From the NCBI GenBank assembly GCA_965230335.1, contig CBDDKS010000006.1:930001-994000 (forward strand): 64,000 bases of DNA, written 5' to 3'. The notes below the pieces were generated by a model, which was not told the DNA's origin, ran no database searches, and saw only the letters and a program-made list of their open reading frames with translations. Source of the DNA: CBDDKS01 sp965230335 (GTDB lineage: Bacteria; Pseudomonadota; Gammaproteobacteria; Enterobacterales; Kangiellaceae). Below, piece after piece: positions 26,137 to 35,999 of the stretch; the first letter of the stretch is position 1, and every line of letters starts with the position of its first letter. Position numbers and translations under genes: made by a program.

Positions 26137-27870
26137 CTACAACACCAGTTTAGGAATACCTTTAATGGTCAAAGTATTCAACTGTATTAATGTATTCATA
26201 CCAGCTATACCATCAGGTTTTAATCGACGTGATGCTTGAAAATCAGATAACATAGACTTCAATTCATCATCAAACTTTGTTTTATTTTTAATACCGTCAT
26301 CAGTATAAACGAAAGCCAGCCGTTCTGCTAACCAGTTGACAGATTCACCTTTGTCACCCAGTTTTATGGTTTGGTCAAATCCAGGAGGTGCCTTCCATAA
26401 TAGAACAAACTCTCTTGTCCAAACCATCATTAACCATTCTATATTAATTTTCCGTATACCCGATAAAGTTTCAATATGTGCCCATTTATCTTCAATGTTT
26501 TGCAACATCAACCAGCTTTTTCGCCCACTGTGATCTTCTACAACAATCATTGCTGGACGATTCAAATCTTTGAGATCATTTAAAGTGATCATGCCTGAAT
26601 GACACACAAGATTATAACTTTTCGCATATTCACACAAATCATCATCAATCCAGGGATTAAAATCATTGAGTTCCCATCTCTTTGCTAGTAATTTCGACGT
26701 ATCTTTACCTGAATAGTCAGGAATATCTTTTTCTAAAATATGTTGTATTAATTCTGCACGCGATCCCCAACGTAACGAGGTTACATTTTTATTAATTGTC
26801 TTTTCACCATCTGCCTTTTCATCATCCGTCTCTTTATAAGACAGCCTGCGATCTTCTTCTACGTTACTTTGACCCCATTGCTTGTCACTCAAACTTTCCT
26901 GATTTTCTGTATCACCTGATATAAAAACATCCCAAAGCAAGAAGACCATTAACAAACCAAAAAATAACAAGGCTGGCACTTTCAATTGTTTCATGATTGG
27001 ATTATCAGAAACCTGCTGAATCAATGCCTTTTTTTCTGCACTGGTTTGCCCACTTGCAGAAACAGAAAATATCACTTCATTACCAGCTGCATTGATCATG
27101 GCCTCATTAATCAAACGTTTATCTGCATTATAAGCAGCAAGTAATGCTCTATCACATAAGGTATTGATTAAACGAGGAACACCTTCCGTTAATGCATAGA
27201 CTTTTTCTACAGCTTGTCTGGAAAACAATGCGGTACGTGAACCGGCAATACGCAATCGATGCTTAATATAATCGCCCGTTTCTGTTTTGTTTAATGGACG
27301 CAAATGATAACGTGCTGTTATTCTTTGCGCTAACTGACGTAATTCTTTTCTGGCCAACAATTCTTGCAATTCCGGCTGACCCACCAAAATGATTTGTAAT
27401 AACTTTTTCTTATCTGTTTCCAGATTGGTTAATAAACGAATCTGCTCTAACACTTCTGGTGCCAGATTTTGTGCTTCATCTATCATTAAGACAACATTAA
27501 TACCCTCTGCATGACGTTTAAGTAAATGCTGCGTTAAATTATCAGTTAACTCCTTTAAAGAATAACGAGACGTCTCGTATTCAACCCCCAGCTCATCACA
27601 AATACTTGCCAGGAGTTCTTCTGTACTAAGCATGGGGTTCAATACAAAAGCCAGCTCATTGTTTTCCGGTAACTTATGAATAACCTGTCGACAAATCGTT
27701 GTTTTACCTGTACCCACTTCCCCTGTTAACAAAACAAACCCGGCACCATTACTGATACCATAAGCCAAATGTGCCAAAGCCTCTTTATGCCTTTGACTCA
27801 TAAAGAGATATTTAGGATCGGGAGAAATTGAAAAAGGCAGCTCTTTTAAGCCAAAATAATCTTGATACAT
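26137..27870 (-). CDS. gspA: General secretion pathway ATPase GspA (ExeA-like)
   Basis: An AAA+ ATPase with a periplasmic peptidoglycan-binding domain. It begins MYQDYFGLKELPFSISPDPKY, with Walker A GEVGTGKTT (~residues 50-58), Walker B VVLMIDEAQNL and a downstream GVPRLINTLCDRALLAA. One membrane helix near residue 300 (ALLFFGLLMVFLLWDVFI) is followed by a periplasmic region ending in a peptidoglycan-binding repeat, LSDFQASRRLKPDGIAGMNTL. At 577 residues it matches ExeA. It forms an operon with gspB. Confidence 0.9.
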   Translation of the reverse strand: MYQDYFGLKELPFSISPDPKYLFMSQRHKEALAHLAYGISNGAGFVLLTGEVGTGKTTICRQVIHKLPENNELAFVLNPMLSTEELLASICDELGVEYETSRYSLKELTDNLTQHLLKRHAEGINVVLMIDEAQNLAPEVLEQIRLLTNLETDKKKLLQIILVGQPELQELLARKELRQLAQRITARYHLRPLNKTETGDYIKHRLRIAGSRTALFSRQAVEKVYALTEGVPRLINTLCDRALLAAYNADKRLINEAMINAAGNEVIFSVSASGQTSAEKKALIQQVSDNPIMKQLKVPALLFFGLLMVFLLWDVFISGDTENQESLSDKQWGQSNVEEDRRLSYKETDDEKADGEKTINKNVTSLRWGSRAELIQHILEKDIPDYSGKDTSKLLAKRWELNDFNPWIDDDLCEYAKSYNLVCHSGMITLNDLKDLNRPAMIVVEDHSGRKSWLMLQNIEDKWAHIETLSGIRKINIEWLMMVWTREFVLLWKAPPGFDQTIKLGDKGESVNWLAERLAFVYTDDGIKNKTKFDDELKSMLSDFQASRRLKPDGIAGMNTLIQLNTLTIKGIPKLVL

Positions 27871-28073
27871 TCTATTTTTTTATAACATACTAGGGGCTGT
27901 TTATCTTTATTCATGTTTAAGGGGCCATAGTATGCCCCAGTATCTCTTCAAATCACAGAGAGATGATACAAAAAGCGTCAATAACTGAGCGATTTGAAGA
28001 CGCCCTGCATACTAATGACAGTCTTCCTCCTCTCAGGTATACTAACGTTTTAAATCAACAATTGGAGTGAACT

Positions 28074-28463
28074 ATGGATAATTATCAAAACTTCATAGAT
28101 AAAAACACATCTAGCGATGAAAATATCTCTCATGATGATAAGCAAATGGCTTTATTTTGCCATTTAAGTGCCCTTTCAGGCTTTGTAATACCTCTTGGCT
28201 TAATTATTGGTCCAATTATTCTTTGGCAAATCAATAAAGATAAATCCGCTTATGTTGATTATCACGGAAAAGAAGCCCTTAATTTTGGAATCAGTTTACT
28301 CCTATATGGTATCGTTGCTTTTCTTGCTGTATTTATTATTGTTGGTTTCTTTCTTCTATTTGCATTAGGTCTCTTTTGGTTAATCTGTGTGATTATTGCC
28401 AGTATTAAAGCCAACGAAGGTGTCTATTACAGATACCCTTTTTGTATTCGATTTATAAGTTAA
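28074..28463 (+). CDS. DUF4870 membrane protein
   Basis: A protein of 129 residues with GGAG eight bases before its ATG. It starts with an acidic-polar region (DEISHDDKQMALFCHLSAL in general form), then GFVIPLGLIIGPIILWQINKD, DYHGKEALNFGISLLLYGIV and VIIASIKANEGVYYRYPF, the pattern of the DUF4870 (Tic20-like) family. There are three or four membrane helices. Function unknown. It begins the unit with cca, 12 bases downstream, and is divergent from gspA. Confidence 0.8.
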   Translation: MDNYQNFIDKNTSSDENISHDDKQMALFCHLSALSGFVIPLGLIIGPIILWQINKDKSAYVDYHGKEALNFGISLLLYGIVAFLAVFIIVGFFLLFALGLFWLICVIIASIKANEGVYYRYPFCIRFIS

Positions 28464-28475
28464 CCTATTGATTAT

Positions 28476-29705
28476 ATGGATTTTTATTTAGTTGGTGGCG
28501 CCGTTCGTGATCAACAGCTTCAATTACCTGTAAAAGATAAAGACTGGGTTGTCGTTGGCGCTCACCCGGAAGAACTCCTCCATCAGGGATTTAAACCCGT
28601 TGGTAAGGACTTTCCTGTATTTTTACATCCAGATACAGGAGAGGAATATGCTCTAGCACGGACAGAGCGCAAAAAGGGACAGGGTTACCATGGATTTGAA
28701 TGCCACTATTCAACCGATGTCACTTTGGAAGAAGATCTCAAACGTCGAGATCTCACCATCAATGCCATTGCTATGAACCAAGCTGGCGATTTGATTGATC
28801 CTTATGGCGGACTTACCGACATTGATCAACGCAAACTCAGACATGTATCAGAGGCGTTTTCAGAAGATCCTCTGCGTGTTTTGCGTGTTGCCCGATTTGC
28901 AGCTCGCTTCCATCATTTAGGCTTTGATATTGCAACAGAAACATTTGCATTAATGCAGCAAATGTCTGTTGATGGTGAGTTAAATTACTTAACACCTGAA
29001 CGTATTTGGCAGGAAGTCGAAAGAGCCCTGGGCACTGAATCTCCTCACATCTTTTTTGAAACCTTAAAAGCATCGGGAGCACTCAAAGTTATTTTACCTG
29101 AAATCGAACAATTATGGGGTATACCCAATCCACCGGAGTGGCATCCAGAAATTGATTCCGGCCTACACACCATGATGGTGTTAAAGCAAGCGGCATTAAT
29201 CTCGGAAAATACTCAGATCAGATTCGCAGCTTTGTGCCATGATCTGGGTAAAATTACGACACCCAAAACATTATGGCCAAGCCATCCAGGACATGAAAAA
29301 TCAGGTACCCCCGTTATTAAACAGGTGTGCCAAAGGCTACGTATTCCCAAAAAATTTCAGCAATTAGCCATATTGACCTCCGAATACCATTTACACTGTC
29401 ATCGCGTCTTTGAATTAAAAGCAACAACCATTGCAAAATTATTGACTCAACTCAATGCCTATAAGCACCCTGATGTTTTTTTTAATGTTCTGTTAGCCTG
29501 TGAAGCCGATGCCAAAGGAAGAAAAGGCTTTGAAAACCGTGCTTATCCTCAAAAAGATTTCTTAATGCATCTTTTTAACCAAACAAAACACATCGCAACA
29601 CAACCTCTGCTGGATGCAGGTTATAAAGGTGAAGTCATTGGACAAAAAATTCATCAACAACGTGTTGCCATTATTAAAGCAGAAAAAGAAAAATGGTCAT
29701 CATGA
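28476..29705 (+). CDS. cca: CCA-adding tRNA nucleotidyltransferase with HD domain
   Basis: It adds or repairs the 3' CCA of tRNAs. The class II head domain begins MDFYLVGGAVRDQQLQLPVKDKDW, with DLKRRDLTINAIAM and VLRVARFAARF. The C-terminal HD phosphohydrolase domain shows FAALCHDLGKITTP and is found in gammaproteobacterial Cca of the multifunctional type. At 409 residues it is close to E. coli's 412. It follows the DUF4870 gene. Confidence 0.95.
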   Translation: MDFYLVGGAVRDQQLQLPVKDKDWVVVGAHPEELLHQGFKPVGKDFPVFLHPDTGEEYALARTERKKGQGYHGFECHYSTDVTLEEDLKRRDLTINAIAMNQAGDLIDPYGGLTDIDQRKLRHVSEAFSEDPLRVLRVARFAARFHHLGFDIATETFALMQQMSVDGELNYLTPERIWQEVERALGTESPHIFFETLKASGALKVILPEIEQLWGIPNPPEWHPEIDSGLHTMMVLKQAALISENTQIRFAALCHDLGKITTPKTLWPSHPGHEKSGTPVIKQVCQRLRIPKKFQQLAILTSEYHLHCHRVFELKATTIAKLLTQLNAYKHPDVFFNVLLACEADAKGRKGFENRAYPQKDFLMHLFNQTKHIATQPLLDAGYKGEVIGQKIHQQRVAIIKAEKEKWSS

Positions 29706-29797
29706 TTCTACAGTTAGCACATGTATTTATATGACTGTTTAATCAATAAAAACACGCTTAACCACTCTATTCAAGGTGACTCTTTAAGGGGGCAACC

Positions 29798-32700
29798 ATG
29801 TTTCCATCTTATCAAATGAACCATCATTTACTGTTTTACTTTCTTTTCGTAATATCTGTTTTATTGTTTCATACAAGAGTTTATAGTCAAAATAAATATA
29901 TTCATACAAGTAGTGTTTCATCACTTCAAACTCAAAAAAAAGTACATTTATCTAAAGTACCCGACCCCTTAAAACCATGGGTTATTTGGGCAAATCGTGA
30001 TCTGGATTTTACAAAGTGTCCTTTAAAGTCTGGTGGCAATCCTCTTAAGTTCTCTGATCATCTTTGCCAGTGGCCAGGTGTCTTATCGTTAGATATTCAA
30101 AAAAACACTGGCTGGTTTTCACAACAATGGAAAACCTATCAAGATGGCTGGATTATTTTACCTGGCAATGAAAACCTATGGCCTGTTTCAGTTAAGGCGA
30201 ATGGCCGTGATTTCCCTGTTGTCAAAAAGAATAATCTGCCTGCTGTTTTTTTAAAAAAAGGAGAATGGTTTATCACAGGTCAATGGACCTGGCAAACGAC
30301 ACCACAGACGATTAGTGTTCCCCCCCTGACACATCTTATTAATGCCACATTTAATCAATCCTTGATTGAATATCCAAAAATTAAAAATCATCAACTCTGG
30401 TTAGGTAAAGAAGAAAATACCAAGGCTTCCGACACAGTCTCTCTTGAAGTGTTTCGTTTAATCTCTGATGGTCAGCCCATAATAGATGAAACACTTGTTC
30501 GATTAACCGTTTCTGGACGAGTGAGAAACATCCTGTTAGGAAAAGCCCTGCTGAATCAATTTTCTTTAATAGAAACTCAAAGTGAATTGCCCGCCTGGGT
30601 GAATCCTGATGGTGAACTCTTTGTACAGGCACGTCCAGGTCGTTGGGATATTCGTATCAAAAGTCATGCAATAGCAAACCTGAAAACATTAAGTGTTGAA
30701 GCATCTCCTTCTGTTTGGCCAAAAAATGAAATATGGAGCTATCAACGCGATGATAATATTCGCAATACCCGTTTAGAAGGTGGCTCTTTGGTTGATCCAC
30801 AAACCGTTAATGTACCTGAAGCCTGGTTAAACTTTCCCAGTTATCGTGTTGAAGTGTCAGAAAACATTCAACTCAATGAAAAGTTCCGTGGCATACCCAA
30901 CAATGAGTTAAACCGCTTTCACCTTAAACGACATTTATGGCTGACATTTGACAATAACCAATGGCAATTTGATGATCATATTCATGGTGATATGCGTCAA
31001 CAATGGCGATTGGATATGCAACACCCTTACTCATTACGCTATGCTTCAGAAAACAAGAAACCATTATTGATTACGACACAGGATGCAAACCTATCAAAGA
31101 CAAAGGTGACCAGTGGTATTGAAGTTCGTTCGCCAACCCTGAACGTATCCGCAGGTGGCAATCTTGCCCATAGTCCCAATCTATTTGGAAAAATTGCCTT
31201 TGATAATATGGGATGGAATATCAACTTTGAAAAAACATCATTGATCTTGAATTTACCTCCAGCCCATCGGCTAATGCATACTGCTCATGTTGAAAATGCG
31301 CCAGGTGCATGGACAAAACAATGGACTATATGGACCATCTTTCTTATCTTACTGATGTCATCTATCGCTTACCGGGCTTTTGGTTTGACGACGGCTTTGC
31401 TGACATTTTTTACCTTTGTTTTCCTGTTTCACGAAAACCAGGCGCCCCTTCTCAGTTTAATTAATTTAATCATCGCTTTTTCTGTTTTTCGATATATCAC
31501 AAGTTCGCACATCATTATCCGGTATCTTCGCAACGGCTATCTGATTCTTTCCTGTCTGATAGCTGTTGGTTTTATTGGTAGTTTTACGATTACTCAAACA
31601 CGTTTAATTTTACATCCTCAACTAGAAAATTATCAGGTTTCACGCTATAGCCTATCCAATACACTTCAAGAGAATATTAGATATAAACAACGCATTGAAC
31701 AAGATGCCATAAGTGATGAACTTGACTCTAACCTATCTGTTACTTTATCACGTGAATCTTCTGTTAAAAAAGAAAGAATAAAAAAAACCACTTCAACACA
31801 AAATTATCAAAAAGATATTGTGGCACAAATAGGTCAAGGCAAACCTGATTGGCGCTGGAATCAATATCGACTCAACTGGAACCATCCCATCACATCAGAA
31901 CAAGGCTTCTCATTATGGATTTTAACGCCCTGGATGACTGGATTATGGCGAGGATTAGGTATTTTATTGATGATGTTATTATTATTTAATTTATGGCGCA
32001 TAAATAAACAGCGCTACAGCTTATTCTCTTTTACCAAACCCATCGAACAGGCAACATCCAGTGTCGCTATAATCTTAGTGTCCGGTTTGGTATTATCTCT
32101 ATCCTCCCCATCAAGTGAAGCAAAGTCATCCGTTGAAACACCATCTGTCATACCCGATAAAACACTCTTAAAAGAATTACAGGAATGGACAAATCCCGCA
32201 CCATTTTGTTCACCTCACTGTGCTTCTATTGATTCCGTTGAAATATCAACAGACAACAATCAACTAACCCTGCAATTAAACATCTATGCTTTAGCATCAA
32301 CAGCCATACGTCTGCCGAAATCCCAGCAATGGAAAGTACAAAAACAAACACTCAATGGTACATTATATCCTTGGTCAATCGAACAGAATCATCAATCCTG
32401 GATCTTTCTAAAATCAGGCTACCATCAACTGTTGTTAACAGGTTCCATACCACCTATGCATCAACTCAACTTTCATTTTCCAGATGGTGCCCGTCGTATT
32501 CTGTTTCATAGTCAAGATTGGGATATTGCAGGAATACATCATCAACAATTAAAAGGCAAAGATATTGAGTTACTTCGTAAAGCAAATACTCATGAACAAA
32601 AAACAGAAGACAATATCCATAAAGTGAATCCTAACGAAGAAATCAAACCCTTATTAAAACTCATTCGAGAGTTACATTTTGATGGTCAATGGATCATGCA

Positions 32701-34048
32701 CAATAGAGTTGAACGCATTGCACCGGTCAAAGGTACTATTAACCTGTTAGTTCCCCTGTATACCTGGGAGCATCCATTACATTCGGATTTGAATATTACC
32801 GATAACCAACATCTACAATTACATTTATCCGCAAAGCAATCTCACCTTTCGTGGCGATCAAAAATGGATAACCTACCTGATATCACATTAACCGCTCTGG
32901 AGAATAAACATTTTGTTGAAGAATGGATCATACATCACAGTCATCAATGGCATTTAGATATTCAGGGATTACCATGGCATTTACCAAAACCATTTTTATC
33001 CGATACATCCTGGCGTTATCGTTTTTTACCAAGACCCAATGAACGTTTAGTACTTACACTCAGTGATCCCAAAGCCATTGATGGACATTACCAATCTTTT
33101 GATAACCTGGAGCTTGAAGTCAACTCAGGTAAACAGCAAAGTAATATTACCCTGTCAGCGACTTATCGAAGTTCTCGGGGTGGACAAGGAAAAATCCATA
33201 TCGGAGAAGGTCAACAGCTCACGGGCAGCATTGATCATAAAGAAACCTTATTACGTATTCAGGATGGTTTCGCTGATTACCCTATTTTGCCAGGCACCCA
33301 CTCAATAGATTTCAACTGGAAACACAATCATCAACTGTCATGGAAAACACAACTACCCATTATTGATCTCAATGCACCAGTCGGCAATATCAGTTTAAAA
33401 TGGAGTGTTCCCCGTGATCGCTGGGTGGTATGGACTCAGGGTCCTACCATTGGTCCAGCGGTTGTTTATTGGGGAGAGCTTGCAGCCTTTTTATTATTTG
33501 CTCTGATACTCTGGCGACTGAAAACGTTGCCCATCTCCACGGGTAGCTGGCTATTATTAGGCTTTGGTTTAAGCACACAAAGTTGGCCTGTATTTGTATT
33601 TTTCACATTGGTTTTACTCCTGCTACAATGGCGCAAAACACATTTTAAAAATTTATCAGATAACATCGCTAATCTTCTCCAGATTTGTATTATTCTATTT
33701 TCCAGTATCGGCTTTTTAAGTTTGATACTTGCCGTACCCTGGAGCTTATTCAATCAACCCGATATGGGTATTGCGGGTAATAACTCCAACGCTTATTTTT
33801 TAAACTGGTATTATGACGCAACTCAAGGACAAACACCTGAAGTGATCATATACAGCTTACCTATTTGGATTTACCAATTGATTATGTTAGTTTGGGCTCT
33901 ATGGCTTGCTTTCGCTTTAACCCATTGGTTGAAATGGGGATGGCAATGTATTCATGAAACAGGCTTTTGGAGAAAATCATCGGTGATTATTCAGCAATCT
34001 CCTCAAAAACAAACGCCTGATGCTGTTGAAAAACAACCACCTGAATAA
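29798..34048 (+). CDS. very large membrane protein of unknown function
   Basis: The product has 1416 residues; I do not recognise a family with known function. GGGGG precedes the ATG. It begins with a signal-anchor (LLFYFLFVISVLLFHTRVYS). A Trp-rich extracytoplasmic region (~40-500) with beta-like segments leads to a membrane cluster at ~510-600, another at ~715-770 (LWRGLGILLMMLLLFNLW and SVAIILVSGLVLSLSS), a second large Trp-rich soluble region (~790-1220), and a C-terminal cluster of about five helices ending in a Pro/Gln tail. The duplicated layout suggests two related halves. A role in envelope biogenesis or polysaccharide handling is only a guess. Confidence 0.75.
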   Translation: MFPSYQMNHHLLFYFLFVISVLLFHTRVYSQNKYIHTSSVSSLQTQKKVHLSKVPDPLKPWVIWANRDLDFTKCPLKSGGNPLKFSDHLCQWPGVLSLDIQKNTGWFSQQWKTYQDGWIILPGNENLWPVSVKANGRDFPVVKKNNLPAVFLKKGEWFITGQWTWQTTPQTISVPPLTHLINATFNQSLIEYPKIKNHQLWLGKEENTKASDTVSLEVFRLISDGQPIIDETLVRLTVSGRVRNILLGKALLNQFSLIETQSELPAWVNPDGELFVQARPGRWDIRIKSHAIANLKTLSVEASPSVWPKNEIWSYQRDDNIRNTRLEGGSLVDPQTVNVPEAWLNFPSYRVEVSENIQLNEKFRGIPNNELNRFHLKRHLWLTFDNNQWQFDDHIHGDMRQQWRLDMQHPYSLRYASENKKPLLITTQDANLSKTKVTSGIEVRSPTLNVSAGGNLAHSPNLFGKIAFDNMGWNINFEKTSLILNLPPAHRLMHTAHVENAPGAWTKQWTIWTIFLILLMSSIAYRAFGLTTALLTFFTFVFLFHENQAPLLSLINLIIAFSVFRYITSSHIIIRYLRNGYLILSCLIAVGFIGSFTITQTRLILHPQLENYQVSRYSLSNTLQENIRYKQRIEQDAISDELDSNLSVTLSRESSVKKERIKKTTSTQNYQKDIVAQIGQGKPDWRWNQYRLNWNHPITSEQGFSLWILTPWMTGLWRGLGILLMMLLLFNLWRINKQRYSLFSFTKPIEQATSSVAIILVSGLVLSLSSPSSEAKSSVETPSVIPDKTLLKELQEWTNPAPFCSPHCASIDSVEISTDNNQLTLQLNIYALASTAIRLPKSQQWKVQKQTLNGTLYPWSIEQNHQSWIFLKSGYHQLLLTGSIPPMHQLNFHFPDGARRILFHSQDWDIAGIHHQQLKGKDIELLRKANTHEQKTEDNIHKVNPNEEIKPLLKLIRELHFDGQWIMHNRVERIAPVKGTINLLVPLYTWEHPLHSDLNITDNQHLQLHLSAKQSHLSWRSKMDNLPDITLTALENKHFVEEWIIHHSHQWHLDIQGLPWHLPKPFLSDTSWRYRFLPRPNERLVLTLSDPKAIDGHYQSFDNLELEVNSGKQQSNITLSATYRSSRGGQGKIHIGEGQQLTGSIDHKETLLRIQDGFADYPILPGTHSIDFNWKHNHQLSWKTQLPIIDLNAPVGNISLKWSVPRDRWVVWTQGPTIGPAVVYWGELAAFLLFALILWRLKTLPISTGSWLLLGFGLSTQSWPVFVFFTLVLLLLQWRKTHFKNLSDNIANLLQICIILFSSIGFLSLILAVPWSLFNQPDMGIAGNNSNAYFLNWYYDATQGQTPEVIIYSLPIWIYQLIMLVWALWLAFALTHWLKWGWQCIHETGFWRKSSVIIQQSPQKQTPDAVEKQPPE

Positions 34049-34165
34049 TCGAGAGACAGGTTAACCTCAAGCATACATAAAAAAACTAAAAAGTAACAAT
34101 ATGAAAAGTATTGCGTCTACAATAAACTCCAACAAAAAAACGATTTATTTTAAGAGGTCCATCAT

Positions 34166-34627
34166 ATGAAAAAACATATTGCCTTAATCCTGGCACTTTT
34201 TGTTGCTTTCATTTTTTTACAATCTTTGTTTTTTAAATTTGCCGGACTCTTCGGACAACCTGCTGAAATTACGGTGTACATATTTAATACCGTTGGCACC
34301 TGGATGCAATCTATTGGCCTTGGCAGTATTGGTGGTCTGTTTGCTACCCATGGGCAATGGTTAATTGGCATCGCAGAGTTGATTGCCAGTATCCTTATAC
34401 TCATCCCAAAAACCCGCATTTACGGTGCTTTACTGGGCTTCGGTATTATTTCCGGCGCACTTTTTTTCCATACCTTCACACCTTTAGGTTTATTTCCTTA
34501 TACTGACTTAGAATGTGTTGAAGCAGGCTGCCCTCAAGAAAAAGCTTTATTCTTTATGGCGGTTGGTGTTTGGTTTTGCTGTGCTTATTTAATATCGACA
34601 GGAAAGAAACAATTATTTGGAAAATAA
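34166..34627 (+). CDS. DoxX-like membrane protein
   Basis: The product has 153 residues with four hydrophobic helices: IALILALFVAFIFLQSLFFK, WLIGIAELIASILILI, YGALLGFGIISGALFFHT and LFFMAVGVWFCCAYLI. The arrangement, with FKFAGLFGQP after the first helix, resembles DoxX/DoxD-family proteins, often linked to respiratory or thiol redox functions. AGAGG lies upstream of the ATG. Its last nine codons are part of a roughly 100-base sequence found again at 36571-36667. Confidence 0.7.
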   Translation: MKKHIALILALFVAFIFLQSLFFKFAGLFGQPAEITVYIFNTVGTWMQSIGLGSIGGLFATHGQWLIGIAELIASILILIPKTRIYGALLGFGIISGALFFHTFTPLGLFPYTDLECVEAGCPQEKALFFMAVGVWFCCAYLISTGKKQLFGK

Positions 34628-34699
34628 AATCTATCTAAATAACAAAAAAATAAAGTACAGGGATGTACAATGAAAATCATTGCGTTAATAGTATTGAGA
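34596..34699 (+). repeat. direct repeat, copy A (3' end of DoxX-like gene plus downstream)
   Basis: It covers the codons for TGKKQLFGK and stop, then an A-rich stretch and GGATGTACAATGAAAATCAT, ending ATTGAGA just before the GNAT gene. A diverged copy lies at 36571-36667. Confidence 0.75.
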
Positions 34700-34700
34700 C

Positions 34701-35189
34701 ATGAGTGAAATTGAATTCTTAAGTTTTAACGAAGTAAACCCAAAAGATTTAATAGCTATCGTTAATCAGGATTCCCTGAGGAGGCATCTCATTGATCATC
34801 CGTACTTTGATATCACCAGTATCCAAGCATGGATGGAAAATAAAATCAGAACGGATACCATTCAAGGCTGTCGCATTAGGGCAGTTTTTATAAAGGGTGT
34901 TCTGGCGGGTTGGTGTGGGATTCAGCCAGACGATAATGGTTTCGAAATAGCCATTGTTATCTCTAAAGAGTTTTGGGGATTTGGAATATCAATATTCAAT
35001 TCCTTAATGTTTTGGGCAAAAGAACTAGGGCATAAGGAAGTAGTGTTTCATTTACTTGAAACTCGCCCTGAATATCGAACTTTGAAGAAAATGGCTTATA
35101 GAGTAAAAAAATCTAAGCTTTTGGATCGAAAATTTATGACCTACTTTATTTCTGTAGATAAGTGGTATGCTAAAAAAGCGAATCCCTAA
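34701..35189 (+). CDS. GNAT-family acetyltransferase-like protein
   Basis: A protein of 162 residues with an N-acetyltransferase fold by pattern: VFIKGVLAGWCGIQPDDNGFEIAIVIS, then EFWGFGISIFNSLMFWAKELGHKEVVFHL, where GFGIS sits at the usual acetyl-CoA-binding turn. The canonical RxxGxG/A signature is degenerate (EFWGFGIS), so substrate and activity are unknown. It starts directly after repeat copy A and is followed by a MITE-like element, so it is likely an accessory gene acquired with that region. Confidence 0.6.
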   Translation: MSEIEFLSFNEVNPKDLIAIVNQDSLRRHLIDHPYFDITSIQAWMENKIRTDTIQGCRIRAVFIKGVLAGWCGIQPDDNGFEIAIVISKEFWGFGISIFNSLMFWAKELGHKEVVFHLLETRPEYRTLKKMAYRVKKSKLLDRKFMTYFISVDKWYAKKANP

Positions 35190-35220
35190 GAACTCAACTC
35201 TAATACAAACAGAGTACACA

Positions 35221-35348
35221 CAAAAAAAAGACATCCTACTGACACAAAAACAAATCAATAAATACCACAAGTATTTTTTAATACCTTTGTAAGAAATAAA
35301 CCGTTAAGTTTATAAAACATTTATCAATGTTAACTGTCCGATTTTATT
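35221..35348 (+). mobile_element. MITE-like element, divergent copy 1
   Basis: About 128 bases resembling the better-preserved copies at 35833-35970 and 37143-37280: an A-rich start with AAAGACA, a middle GTAAGAAATAAACCGTTAA and an end GTTAACTGTCCGATTTTATT. Non-coding and diverged, so its boundaries are approximate. Confidence 0.5.
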
Positions 35349-35382
35349 TACGAGATACCGAAAAACTTACCATTATTTTTAA

Positions 35383-35772
35383 TTACCTTGAATCTTTTTT
35401 TCTGGCAATTAATCCAGTTATCGCAAGTAACAACCAAGCAATTATCATTAGCGTACCACCGACGGGCGTTGCTTTGAGTAGTAGAGGAATTTCAAATAAA
35501 ACAGAGCAATAAATGCTAAAGCTAAATAGTAATACACCAGCGATAAACAATACACTAGTCCATTTTAATGTTGCGATTTGGGAAAATTTGCTTGAGCTTA
35601 TTAACGTTAAACCTAGTGCAATAATAACAACCGTATGCAATTGATGATAATCTAATGCTGTCATCAAAATACTAAATTGCTCATCTGTCACAGTATCACG
35701 CAGACCATGACTGGCATAGGCACCAAAAGCAACTGAGAAACAACCCAGTAATGCACCAATGAAAAGTATCAT
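35383..35772 (-). CDS. DUF423 (YgdD-like) membrane protein
   Basis: A protein of 129 residues with four membrane helices: ILFIGALLGCFSVAFGAYASH, HTVVIIALGLTLISS, SVLFIAGVLLFSFSIYCSV and GTLMIIAWLLLAITGLI. The N-terminal FGAYASHGL and the C-terminal TPVGGTLMIIAW are typical of DUF423 proteins. The function is unknown. It is the only minus-strand gene within this segment and is bracketed by two copies of the MITE-like element. Confidence 0.8.
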   Translation of the reverse strand: MILFIGALLGCFSVAFGAYASHGLRDTVTDEQFSILMTALDYHQLHTVVIIALGLTLISSSKFSQIATLKWTSVLFIAGVLLFSFSIYCSVLFEIPLLLKATPVGGTLMIIAWLLLAITGLIARKKDSR

Positions 35773-35832
35773 TATTTTTTTTCCTGTTTACGAGTTGATA
35801 AACTTTAAGTAAAGTCTAATTAGATTTAAAGT

Positions 35833-35970
35833 AATAAAAAAAGACAGTCACTCTATCAATAATATCTTACAAGTACAACAGTGGATATCATTGGTATTAT
35901 TTGATACTTTAGCAAGAAATAAACAATTAAATTTGTAAGCTATTTCTCGGCGTTGACTGTTTGATTTTAT
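35833..35970 (+). mobile_element. MITE-like element, copy 2
   Basis: A 138-base non-coding element with imperfect terminal inverted repeats: AATAAAAAAAGACAGTCAC at the left end against TTGACTGTTTGATTTTATT at the right. It is near-identical over its length to the copy at 37143-37280. I could not confirm a target-site duplication. Confidence 0.65.
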
Positions 35971-35999
35971 TCTTATCACGATATTATGAGTAAGAAGTT

